A DNA stretch of 12,808 nucleotides from an uncultured Ruminococcus sp. (lineage in GTDB: Bacteria; Bacillota; Clostridia; Oscillospirales; Ruminococcaceae): positions 1-12,808 of the forward strand of contig USJI01000007.1 of the NCBI GenBank assembly GCA_900554975.1. Direction: 5' to 3'. The notes under the pieces were generated by a model that was not told the origin of the DNA, searched no databases, and saw nothing but the letters and a program-made list of their open reading frames with translations. The position numbers and the translations under genes were made by a program. Shown piece by piece: positions 1 through 6,177 of this stretch (its first letter is position 1; every line of letters begins with the position of its first letter).

Positions 1-419
1 TTTATTTCAAGTCTCTTGCAAGACGGAGTTTCAGCTTGTTTTTTCGGAAGGTCGATTACCAGAATACCGTTTTTATATTCTGCATTTATGCCTTCCTGAT
101 TTACATTTGAAATATCAAAGCTTCTCTGGTATGAACCATAGCTTCTTTCTTTGCGAATGTAGTTTCCGGCATTGTCCTTTTCTTCATTTTCAGTTTTGTG
201 TTCGGCTTTTATTGAAAGACAGTTGCCGTTGATATCAAGCGAGATATCATCTTTGTCAAAGCCTGGAAGTTCAGCTTCCATAACATATTTTTCGCCTTCA
301 TCACGAATATCGGTTCTGCATGATTTCATTGGCATTGAACCACCGAAAAAGTCTTTGTCAAAATCATTGAATGCGTTAAAAAGGTTGAAATTGTTTTCAA
401 AAGGTGTAAGTCCATACAT
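1..419 (-). CDS. hsp20: Hsp20/alpha-crystallin small heat-shock protein (3' end cut by window)
   Basis: ATP-independent holdase chaperone of the cytoplasm, expected to bind unfolding proteins during heat or other stress. The frame reads from ATG 419-417 to the window edge: 139 codons without a stop, beginning MYGLTPFENN. Residues about 35-127 form an alpha-crystallin domain: a TDIRDEGEKYVMEAELPGF stretch at the start, then the family hallmark AEYKNGILVIDLPKK at about 113-127. The last visible residues, KRLEI, resemble the usual Hsp20 C-terminal I-x-I/L-type tail, so probably only one or two codons and the stop are missing. The start is fixed by a strong AAGGAGGAA ribosome site (426-434). The gene stands alone at the head of a leftward unit, with a CIRCE operator and a structured leader upstream. 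The family call is secure from the domain; the expression pattern is inferred. Confidence 0.93.
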   Translation of the reverse strand, partial: MYGLTPFENNFNLFNAFNDFDKDFFGGSMPMKSCRTDIRDEGEKYVMEAELPGFDKDDISLDINGNCLSIKAEHKTENEEKDNAGNYIRKERSYGSYQRSFDISNVNQEGINAEYKNGILVIDLPKKQAETPSCKRLEI

Positions 420-425
420 AAATAA

Positions 426-434
426 TTCCTCCTT
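426..434 (-). promoter_or_regulatory. Ribosome-binding site of the Hsp20 gene
   Basis: AAGGAGGAA read on the minus strand, 6 nt before the ATG at 419. It is near-perfect and decides the start. A 6-bp GC-rich hairpin (441-456) ends only 6 nt upstream of it. Confidence 0.85.
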
Positions 435-440
435 GACTTT

Positions 441-456
441 CGGGGATCGTTCCCCG
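441..456 (-). other. GC-rich stem-loop in the hsp20 leader
   Basis: A perfect 6-bp stem (CGGGGA pairing with TCCCCG) closes a 4-nt loop. It sits in the transcribed leader of the small heat-shock gene just upstream of its ribosome site, in otherwise AT-rich DNA. No T-run follows on either strand, so it is not an intrinsic terminator. A role in mRNA stability, processing or translation is possible but not shown. Confidence 0.6.
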
Positions 457-594
457 GATGTTTTAATATCGTATGAAGATCAGTCTGCATTTTCTATCTT
501 TTCATTGGTATCATTTCCTTTCTTGTTTCATTGTCTATATGATACTTCTGTTGTATGACGAAAATATTAAGTTTTTGTGAACAAATGATGAAAA

Positions 595-621
595 TTAGCA
601 CTCTACATACACGAGTGCTAA
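595..621 (-). promoter_or_regulatory. CIRCE operator (HrcA binding site)
   Basis: TTAGCACTC (595-603), a 9-nt spacer (604-612) and GAGTGCTAA (613-621) form the exact consensus inverted repeat. CIRCE is the binding site of HrcA, the class I heat-shock repressor, normally found at groESL and hrcA-grpE-dnaK-dnaJ. Here it lies 175 bp upstream of the Hsp20 start and 72 bp upstream of the -10 of the divergent two-component operon. The most likely target is hsp20. I could not find a convincing -35/-10 pair for hsp20; sequences overlapping the operator at 607-646 on the minus strand match only weakly. Confidence 0.95.
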
Positions 622-669
622 AACAATTATGTTAACCATTCTACAACTGTAAATACCTGTCTTTTATTG

Positions 670-698
670 TTGAAGTCACATTGATTTTATGGTATGAT
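670..698 (+). promoter_or_regulatory. Sigma-A promoter of the two-component/transporter operon
   Basis: TTGAAG (670-675), a 17-bp spacer and TATGAT (693-698). The expected start point near 704-706 would leave a leader of only about 15 nt, with the AGAGGGGTGA ribosome site (705-714) almost at the 5' end of the mRNA. The site lies only 49 bp from the CIRCE element of the divergent gene. Confidence 0.75.
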
Positions 699-720
699 AT
701 AGACAGAGGGGTGATATACA

Positions 721-1431
721 ATGATAAAAATAGCTGTTGCTGATGATGACAGAATTGTCTGTCAGGAACTTAAACTGCTGATAGATAAATTTGCAGTAAA
801 ATACGATTACAACATTGTATGCAGTGTATTTGATTCATGCGAAGCATTTGTGGAATCAATAGAAAAAGGCGAGGAATATAAACTGGTGTTTCTTGACATA
901 GAATTTCCGGAAATGAGCGGTATAGAGCTTAGCCAGAAAATAAGAAATTATTACAGAGATATGAAAATGCAGATAGTTTTTATATCGGCAAAACAGGACT
1001 ATGCCATGGAGCTTTTTGACATACAGCCGTTTAATTTTCTTTTGAAACCATTAAGCGATGAAAGGGTTTATACCTGTCTTTCAAAATATATGACATTTTA
1101 TAATCAGAGCCACAGATTTTTCGAATATACCTATGAAAACACGAAATATCGCATAGCTTTAAATGAAATTATATATCTGGAAAGCCACGGAAAGAAGATA
1201 CAGATGCATACACATGACAGGGTAATTGAATTTTACGGGGTATTTTCTGAAACCGCTGAAAAACTCAGACAACAGTTTGTAGTGGTGAAAAGAGGCGTTA
1301 TGGTGAACATTCAGCATATAAGGAAAAGCACATTTCTTGACCTTGAACTTGTAAACGGCGAAAAAATAAAAGTGAGCCGTAATTACCGTGAGGACGTACG
1401 CAACCGTATTGCATTGGACAGTATCATATAA
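721..1431 (+). CDS. LytTR-family response regulator (AgrA/LytR type)
   Basis: Cytoplasmic transcription factor of a two-component system, 236 aa, normal for the family. Residues 1-120 are a receiver domain: acidic pocket D8/D9, phospho-acceptor D59 in LVFLDIEFPEMSG, switch serine S89 (IVFISA) and conserved K109 in FLLKPL. Residues about 135-232 are a LytTR DNA-binding domain with the typical IIYLES start, a VVVKRGVMVN stretch and a final KVSRNYREDV segment. LytTR regulators usually bind pairs of 9-bp direct repeats upstream of their targets. The start follows a GGGG-containing ribosome site at 705-714 and a clear promoter. The sensor kinase starts 15 nt downstream, so the two are almost certainly partners. 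Targets are unknown; the linked transporter is one possibility. Confidence 0.93.
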   Translation: MIKIAVADDDRIVCQELKLLIDKFAVKYDYNIVCSVFDSCEAFVESIEKGEEYKLVFLDIEFPEMSGIELSQKIRNYYRDMKMQIVFISAKQDYAMELFDIQPFNFLLKPLSDERVYTCLSKYMTFYNQSHRFFEYTYENTKYRIALNEIIYLESHGKKIQMHTHDRVIEFYGVFSETAEKLRQQFVVVKRGVMVNIQHIRKSTFLDLELVNGEKIKVSRNYREDVRNRIALDSII

Positions 1432-1446
1432 TAATGGGGGATAGAA

Positions 1447-2670
1447 ATGGAAACTGCTTTATATATATCTTCAAATCTTCTGCACGTTTACTCAGTTTAC
1501 ATATTTTTTCAGACAATGCTTAAAAAGAGCTGCCTTAGTAAATGGCTTGAAGTTTCAACATTTCTGGGATATTATGTGCTGAATTCACTTGGATTTCTGA
1601 TTTATAATAACCTGATAGTAAATCTTGCAACAAATATAATTCCGCTGCTGCTGATAACATTTCAGTACAGGGAAGTTTTCTGGGGACGGAAGATATTCAG
1701 CGTATTTTCAGCCTGTGCCCTTGGAATGTTCGTAGATCTTCTTGTTTTTTCAGTACTTCCTTCAGACTCAGTGCTGGTTGAAAACGGCGTTGTTCAGAGT
1801 GTGGTTTTGCTTATCATAGTTTTTATTCTGAAAAAGTTTGTGCGGGAAAAGGATGCCGAACTCAAATCCAATCATATATGGTTTATTGTTCTGGTTTCTG
1901 TCGGAACAATTGCCGTTGGACAGCTGACAATAGACAAGTTTAACACAAAAAGTCTTATGGTTTCGATTATACTTCTTCTTGTGAATTTCCTTAATTTTTA
2001 TATGTATGACAAGGATCTGAAAAACCTGTCACTTCAGCATACCATGAAAATGATTTCAGCAATCAATACTGAGTATAAGAATCAGATGGACATTATGAGC
2101 CGTTCACAGAAAAAAGTGAAACTTTTAAAGCATGACATGACTAATCATATGTATGATATAAGAAAGCTTATTTCTAATGGGAAATATAAAGCTGCTCTGG
2201 ACTATATAGATCAGATTGAAAATTTTGCAAACATAACAAAAGAAATTGTTGCTACCGGAAATGATGATATAGATTGTATACTCAATTACAAGCTTTCAGT
2301 CGCAGAGGATATGGGAACAGAAATATTCTGCGATATATATCTCCCGAACAAGCTTGCAATAACAACATTTGACATTACAACAATTTTTGGAAATTTTCTT
2401 GACAATGCAATAAATGCTTTGCAGTTTACAGATGACAAGCGTTTGACGGTTAAGAGTGCATATAACAAGGGAATTATAAAAATCAGTGTGGAGAACACAT
2501 ATAATCCTGAAAGTCCGACAGATAAGAACCGTGAAGGAGAACACGGACTTGGACTGCTCAGCGTTAAACATGCTGTAGAAAAATATAATGGCATTATTAA
2601 AACCAGTCAGACTGACAAAATGTTCTATGCAAATGCAATCATATACAATGATAATTCTCAGAAAAGTTAA
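1447..2670 (+). CDS. AgrC-like membrane sensor histidine kinase (GHKL ATPase)
   Basis: Membrane sensor that would phosphorylate the adjacent LytTR regulator; 407 aa. The first about 190 residues hold roughly six hydrophobic segments (about 5-22, 38-70, 84-104, 115-130, 143-160, 168-187) with no large external domain, as in peptide-sensing AgrC/ComD-type kinases. A helical dimerisation region (about 195-260) contains the phospho-acceptor candidate H229 in KLLKHDMTNH. The ATPase domain (about 270-400) has an N-box around FGNFLDNAINA (N316, N320) and a G-box HGLGLLSVKHAVEKY (366-380). Translation follows a GGGGG run at 1436-1440. The transporter gene begins 2-11 nt after the stop. The signal is unknown: AgrC relatives often sense cyclic or linear peptides, but no agrB/agrD gene is visible nearby. 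Confidence 0.9.
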   Translation: METALYISSNLLHVYSVYIFFQTMLKKSCLSKWLEVSTFLGYYVLNSLGFLIYNNLIVNLATNIIPLLLITFQYREVFWGRKIFSVFSACALGMFVDLLVFSVLPSDSVLVENGVVQSVVLLIIVFILKKFVREKDAELKSNHIWFIVLVSVGTIAVGQLTIDKFNTKSLMVSIILLLVNFLNFYMYDKDLKNLSLQHTMKMISAINTEYKNQMDIMSRSQKKVKLLKHDMTNHMYDIRKLISNGKYKAALDYIDQIENFANITKEIVATGNDDIDCILNYKLSVAEDMGTEIFCDIYLPNKLAITTFDITTIFGNFLDNAINALQFTDDKRLTVKSAYNKGIIKISVENTYNPESPTDKNREGEHGLGLLSVKHAVEKYNGIIKTSQTDKMFYANAIIYNDNSQKS

Positions 2671-2684
2671 GGGTGAACGAATTG
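2669..2684 (+). promoter_or_regulatory. Ribosome site and alternative TTG start of the EamA gene
   Basis: AAGGGTG (2669-2675) spans the kinase stop codon and lies 6 nt before an in-frame TTG at 2682. The GTG at 2673 sits inside this ribosome-site sequence and has no good site of its own, so TTG 2682 may be the real start, three codons later. Either way the gene looks translationally coupled to the kinase. Confidence 0.5.
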
Positions 2685-3629
2685 GAAGAAAAATCAAAGA
2701 AGGAACTGCTGCTCACAAAAACGTGGGTGGCGGCATTTCTTGCACTGATATGCTCGGCTCTGTGGGGAAGTGCATTTTCTGGTGTAAAGATAGGTTATGA
2801 AAAATTCGGAATAGATGCTTCACGCTGGCAGGATCAGCTTGTTTTTGCGGGGGTTCGTTTTTTTATTGCAGGAATTATGGCGCTTGCTGTCGGCAGTATT
2901 ACAGAAAAGAAGATTCTTATACCAAAGAAGAAAACGATTCCGAAAATTATGATAATCAGTCTTTTTCAGACGATACTGCAATATTTTTTCTATTATATAG
3001 GGCTTGCCCATACAACAGGTGTTAAGGCGGCGATAATTGTAGCGGCGAATGTTTTTATGGCAATACTGATTTCATCGCTTGTTTACAGAATAGAGAAACT
3101 GACAGCAAGAAAAATCATTGGCTGTGTTGTAGGATTTGCCGGAATAATTATAATCAACTCCGGAGGTCTTGCCGGAAGTGGATTCAGCTTTATCGGTGAC
3201 GGCTTTATTTTTTTGTGTACTGTTGCAAGCGGATTTTCCTCAGTGCTTATGAAAAAATATTCAGGCGGAGAAAATCCGGTTTTGCTCAGCGGCTGGCAGT
3301 TTTGCTTTGGCGGAGTTGTCCTCTGGGCAGTTGGTGCTGTGGCTGGCGGAAACATGGGAAACATAACCATTTCATCAGTTGCGGTTTTGCTGTATCTAGC
3401 TTTTGTATCTGCGGCTGCGTACTCACTCTGGTCGGTACTTCTGAAATATAATCCTGTTTCAAAAATAGCTGTATTCGGGTTTATGAATCCTATGTGCGGG
3501 GTGATGATTTCGGGTATCGTTCTCAAAGAATCCGGAGCATTCGGAATTAAGGGACTGATTTCACTGATTCTTGTATGTGTGGGAATATACATTGTAAACC
3601 GCAGCGGAAAGCAAAAACATAATGTATAA
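2673..3629 (+). CDS. EamA/DMT-family transporter
   Basis: Predicted 10-helix inner-membrane permease of the drug/metabolite transporter superfamily; 318 aa from GTG 2673, or 315 from the better-placed TTG 2682. Two EamA repeats are visible. The first (about 18-165) has the hallmark SALWGSAFSGVKIG near its start and ends in GFAGIIIINSGG. The second (about 172-308) ends in LILVCVGIYIVNR, the usual last helix and basic tail. Family members export amino acids, nucleosides or small metabolites; nothing in the sequence fixes the substrate. The gene follows the sensor kinase without a gap, which suggests control by, or a role in, the same signalling unit. I see no terminator between it and hcp, so read-through into hcp is possible. 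Confidence 0.9.
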   Translation: MNELEEKSKKELLLTKTWVAAFLALICSALWGSAFSGVKIGYEKFGIDASRWQDQLVFAGVRFFIAGIMALAVGSITEKKILIPKKKTIPKIMIISLFQTILQYFFYYIGLAHTTGVKAAIIVAANVFMAILISSLVYRIEKLTARKIIGCVVGFAGIIIINSGGLAGSGFSFIGDGFIFLCTVASGFSSVLMKKYSGGENPVLLSGWQFCFGGVVLWAVGAVAGGNMGNITISSVAVLLYLAFVSAAAYSLWSVLLKYNPVSKIAVFGFMNPMCGVMISGIVLKESGAFGIKGLISLILVCVGIYIVNRSGKQKHNV

Positions 3630-3651
3630 TTTATAAAAATTTCCATAAAAT
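3625..3651 (+). promoter_or_regulatory. Possible -10 elements for hcp
   Basis: TATAAT (3625-3630), overlapping the transporter stop, and TAAAAT (3646-3651) could serve as -10 boxes, but neither has a good -35 at 16-18 bp. A weaker promoter needing an activator, or read-through from the upstream operon, would fit. The 67-bp gap also holds a short TGCC-ATATAA-GGCA inverted repeat at 3667-3680, too small to call. Confidence 0.25.
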
Positions 3652-3696
3652 ATCTTCATGAATTTATGCCATATAAGGCAGAATGGAGATTGCATT

Positions 3697-5268
3697 ATGA
3701 ATGAAATGTTTTGTTTTCAGTGTCAGCAGACGGCTCACAATACAGGCTGTGAAGGTAAAACAGGTGTGTGCGGAAAAAAGGCAGACACTGCAAATTATCA
3801 GGACGAGCTTATCGGTGCATTGATAGGACTTGCAAGAGCAGCGGAAAATGGTAATCCGACAGAAAAGACAGATGAACTTGTTCTTAAAGGTCTGTTTACG
3901 ACTATCACAAACGTAAACTTTAATAATGAGACAATCAAAAAGCTGAAAACCGAGATAGAAAAGGAAAAGGGACGAATCAGTTCAGAACATTTTGAAGATT
4001 ATGATATGAAAAATATCTGGGACGCTCATGAAGATGTCCGTTCTCTGAAATCGCTTGTGCTTTTCGGAATAAAGGGTATGGCGGCTTATGCTTATCATTC
4101 ATTGGTTCTCGGAAAAACAGACAGGGAAGTAACTGACTTTTTCTATAAGGCATTAAGGATTATTGGTGAAGATGCCTCTCCTGATGCTCTCCTTGAACTT
4201 GTTATGGAAACGGGTAAAGTCAATTTTAAATGCATGGCTATGCTTGATGCGGCAAATACAGATGCTTATGGTGATCCTGTTCCGACAACAGTTCCGCTTA
4301 CCATAGAAAAAGGGCCTTTTATTGTTGTAAGCGGTCATGACCTTCATGATATGAAACTTCTTCTTGAACAGACAAAGGGTAAGGGAATAAATATTTATAC
4401 TCACAGTGAAATGCTTCCGGCACATGGATACCCGAAACTGAAAGAATACCCTCATCTTAAAGGCAACTTCGGAACGGGCTGGCAGAATCAGCAGTCTGAG
4501 TTTCATAATATTCCTGCACCGATTCTGTTTACAACCAATTGTATCATGCCTGTAAGACAGAGTTACTGCGACAGGGTTTTCACAACTTCAATTGTGTCAT
4601 ATCCCGAACTTGTGCATATCGGTGATGACAAGGATTTTACACCGGTAATAGAAAAAGCGATAGAATGCGGCGGCTATGATGAAGATAAGGAAATGACCGG
4701 AATGAACGGCGGTCATATTGTTACAACAGGTTTTGCACACAATGCAGTCTTATCAAATGCTGAAAAAATAGTAAAGCTGGTGAAAGAGGGAAAAATAAAG
4801 CATTTCTTCCTTATAGGCGGCTGTGACGGGGCATCACCAAGCAGAAGTTACTATACAGATTTCGCAAAGATGACTCCTCCGGACACAATAATACTGACAC
4901 TCGCCTGCGGAAAATATCGTATAAACGACCTTGACCTCGGAGATATTGAAGGGATTCCGAGAATTCTTGACTGCGGACAGTGTAATGATGCATACAGTGC
5001 TGTAAAGATTGCCCTTGCACTTGCCGACGCATTCGGATGCGGAGTAAATGACCTTCCGTTGACACTTGTCCTTTCATGGTATGAACAGAAGGCGGTGTGC
5101 ATTCTTCTGAGCCTTTTGTATCTCGGAATAAAAAATATTTATCTCGGGCCTACGATACCGGCATTTGTTTCTACGGGTGTTTTGAATGTTCTTGTTGAAA
5201 AATTCGGTCTTACTCCGGTTGATACTCCTGAGCATGACCTTTCAGCAATAATGTCTGCGAAATCATAA
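3697..5268 (+). CDS. hcp: Hydroxylamine reductase / hybrid-cluster protein (Hcp)
   Basis: Cytoplasmic Fe-S enzyme that reduces hydroxylamine to ammonia in vitro and is linked to nitric oxide and nitrosative-stress defence. It has 523 aa, starting MNEMFCFQCQQTA at ATG 3697 behind TGGAGA (3684-3689). The upstream in-frame ATG at 3658 would add 13 unconserved residues and lacks a ribosome site. The N-terminal cluster motif is C6-x2-C9-x8-C18-x5-C24, the arrangement found in anaerobes such as Desulfovibrio. All hybrid-cluster ligands can be placed: H214, E238, C282, C376, C404, C429, E463 and K465, with spacings matching the Desulfovibrio vulgaris protein almost exactly. No Hcr-type reductase or rubredoxin gene is adjacent, so its electron donor is encoded elsewhere. 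It ends inside the convergent araC gene. Confidence 0.97.
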   Translation: MNEMFCFQCQQTAHNTGCEGKTGVCGKKADTANYQDELIGALIGLARAAENGNPTEKTDELVLKGLFTTITNVNFNNETIKKLKTEIEKEKGRISSEHFEDYDMKNIWDAHEDVRSLKSLVLFGIKGMAAYAYHSLVLGKTDREVTDFFYKALRIIGEDASPDALLELVMETGKVNFKCMAMLDAANTDAYGDPVPTTVPLTIEKGPFIVVSGHDLHDMKLLLEQTKGKGINIYTHSEMLPAHGYPKLKEYPHLKGNFGTGWQNQQSEFHNIPAPILFTTNCIMPVRQSYCDRVFTTSIVSYPELVHIGDDKDFTPVIEKAIECGGYDEDKEMTGMNGGHIVTTGFAHNAVLSNAEKIVKLVKEGKIKHFFLIGGCDGASPSRSYYTDFAKMTPPDTIILTLACGKYRINDLDLGDIEGIPRILDCGQCNDAYSAVKIALALADAFGCGVNDLPLTLVLSWYEQKAVCILLSLLYLGIKNIYLGPTIPAFVSTGVLNVLVEKFGLTPVDTPEHDLSAIMSAKS

Positions 5269-6006
5269 GATATTGCTGTGATTTTTTCTGAAATAACTGT
5301 CACGAAAGCATTTGGGCGTTATGCCCAAGTGCTTTTTAAATGTCTGTATAAAATGGCTTTCGGAGCTGAAACACAGGTAATTGGCAATTTCAATACAGCT
5401 GTAATCCGTAAATTTGAGCATATTTTCAGCAGCTTCCATTCTTTTTAGGATAATGTATTTTGAAATGGTAATTCCCATTTCCTTATGAAAAATTCTTGAC
5501 AGGTGGGAACAGCTCATATTTGCAATTTCTGACAGCCTTTCAAGAGTGATTTTCGTGTGAAGATTGTCATAGATATAGTCGATGCACAAAATGACGGCTT
5601 TTGAATGCAGACTGTTCTTGTGCAGTATCTGCATTCTCTGTGTGAAATCATCAACAACCTCCCTGTGCAGGAGTTTAAGTTCATTTTCATTGCGGCATTT
5701 GTCAATGCTCCGTATGTAAATATCGCTCAGGTTGAAAGCTTCTTCCATTTCCATTCCGCCTTCAATACAGTTTCTTGTTATAAGTGCAACGGTGATTATG
5801 AGGTGATATTTGATGTTCCTGAGAGGGTCTTCGCTGATTTGTCCCAGACCGTCGCTGTCGAGCGGTTTGAAAAGACGTCTGACCTCGCTGTAATTACCGG
5901 CTTTTATATTCTGAAAAAATGCCATTTCACGTTCGTATGCAAGATGAGATACACTGTATTCACGGTTTAAAAAGGCAGCGTGTGAAAGTTCCTTGTTAAT
6001 ATCCAT
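5263..6006 (-). CDS. AraC-family transcriptional regulator
   Basis: DNA-binding regulator of 247 aa. Residues about 1-130 form a mostly helical N-terminal domain (with [19 protein letters not shown] at 60-78 and a conserved-looking EGG at 82-84) rather than a cupin sugar-binding fold; this type occurs in clostridial AraC proteins, and its ligand is unknown. Residues about 137-240 are the AraC DNA-binding domain: first helix-turn-helix at about 153-175 ([20 protein letters not shown]), second at about 202-224 ([20 protein letters not shown]), then the signature [13 protein letters not shown] 6006-6004 follows AAAGGATG (6014-6021). The gene is divergent from the GH9/GH16 enzyme with abutting promoters, which makes that enzyme its likely target. 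Its 3' end overlaps hcp by 6 bp and carries the hcp terminator. Confidence 0.92.
   Translation of the reverse strand: MDINKELSHAAFLNREYSVSHLAYEREMAFFQNIKAGNYSEVRRLFKPLDSDGLGQISEDPLRNIKYHLIITVALITRNCIEGGMEMEEAFNLSDIYIRSIDKCRNENELKLLHREVVDDFTQRMQILHKNSLHSKAVILCIDYIYDNLHTKITLERLSEIANMSCSHLSRIFHKEMGITISKYIILKRMEAAENMLKFTDYSCIEIANYLCFSSESHFIQTFKKHLGITPKCFRDSYFRKNHSNIL
5306..5337 (+). terminator. Rho-independent terminator of hcp, inside the araC coding region
   Basis: AAGCATTTGGGC (5306-5317), loop GTTAT (5318-5322) and GCCCAAGTGCTT (5323-5334) give a 12-bp stem with one G-U pair, running into TTTTT (5333-5337). It lies 37 nt after the hcp stop. On the other strand the same bases encode the AraC signature residues [11 protein letters not shown]. 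No comparable T-run exists in the araC direction. Confidence 0.85.
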
Positions 6007-6028
6007 ATAAAATCATCCTTTCAAAGGT

Positions 6029-6057
6029 ATTTTATCATAAAATTATTGAATTTGCAA
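6029..6057 (-). promoter_or_regulatory. Promoter of the AraC-family gene
   Basis: On the minus strand: TTGCAA (6057-6052), a 17-bp spacer and TAAAAT (6034-6029). The predicted start near 6022 gives a short leader with the ribosome site AAAGGATG almost at its 5' end. Its -35 directly abuts the -35 of the divergent glycosidase promoter. Confidence 0.65.
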
Positions 6058-6067
6058 CAAAATTATT
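6039..6067. repeat. 20-bp-spaced direct repeat AAAATTATT between divergent genes
   Basis: AAAATTATT occurs at 6039-6047 and again at 6059-6067, exactly 20 bp apart, flanking the two abutting -35 boxes. A TTTGCAA/TTCGCAA pair follows at 6051-6057 and 6074-6080. AraC proteins typically bind paired direct half-sites about two helical turns apart, so this is a candidate operator. The bases are AT-rich, so chance similarity is not excluded. Confidence 0.4.
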
Positions 6068-6074
6068 ATATAAT
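6046..6074 (+). promoter_or_regulatory. Promoter of the GH9/GH16 enzyme gene
   Basis: TTGAAT (6046-6051), a 17-bp spacer and a perfect TATAAT (6069-6074). The predicted start near 6081 leaves a leader of about 97 nt. The leader holds an inverted repeat TTTATC-N5-GATAAA (6116-6132). TTTGCGAA at 6148-6155 is the exact inverse of TTCGCAAA at 6074-6081, which overlaps the last base of the -10. The strong core promoter suggests that control is by repression or by an upstream-bound regulator. Confidence 0.7.
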
Positions 6075-6177
6075 TCGCAAAAATCTGATATTTATAAAAT
6101 GGTTTATATGCTATATTTATCTTAACGATAAAACGAATTTTATGCTGTTTGCGAAAAACGGCGGAACGGAGGCTTTT

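Noticed and set aside
172..558. Rightward 128-aa open frame opposite the Hsp20 gene and its leader
   Set aside because: It runs antisense to the alpha-crystallin domain, has no convincing ribosome site and crosses the CIRCE-controlled leader. The composition is that of a shadow frame.
643..662. CTGT-N6-CTGT direct repeat upstream of the two-component promoter as a LytTR binding site
   Set aside because: The repeat spacing is 10 bp rather than the roughly 21-22 bp typical of LytTR sites, and each half-site fits the 9-bp consensus only partly.
2286..2697. Two overlapping leftward open frames under the sensor kinase C-terminus
   Set aside because: Both lie opposite conserved N-box and G-box coding sequence. 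They have no ribosome site and no recognisable domain.
3658..3696. In-frame ATG 13 codons upstream as the hcp start
   Set aside because: No ribosome site precedes it, while TGGAGA is correctly placed for ATG 3697, which yields the conserved N-terminus with the CxxC cluster motif near residue 6.
6046..6177. N-terminal extension of the GH9/GH16 enzyme from an upstream start
   Set aside because: It would put 44 residues before a normal signal peptide and translate across the -35/-10 promoter. ATG 6178 has GGAGG at 5 nt.
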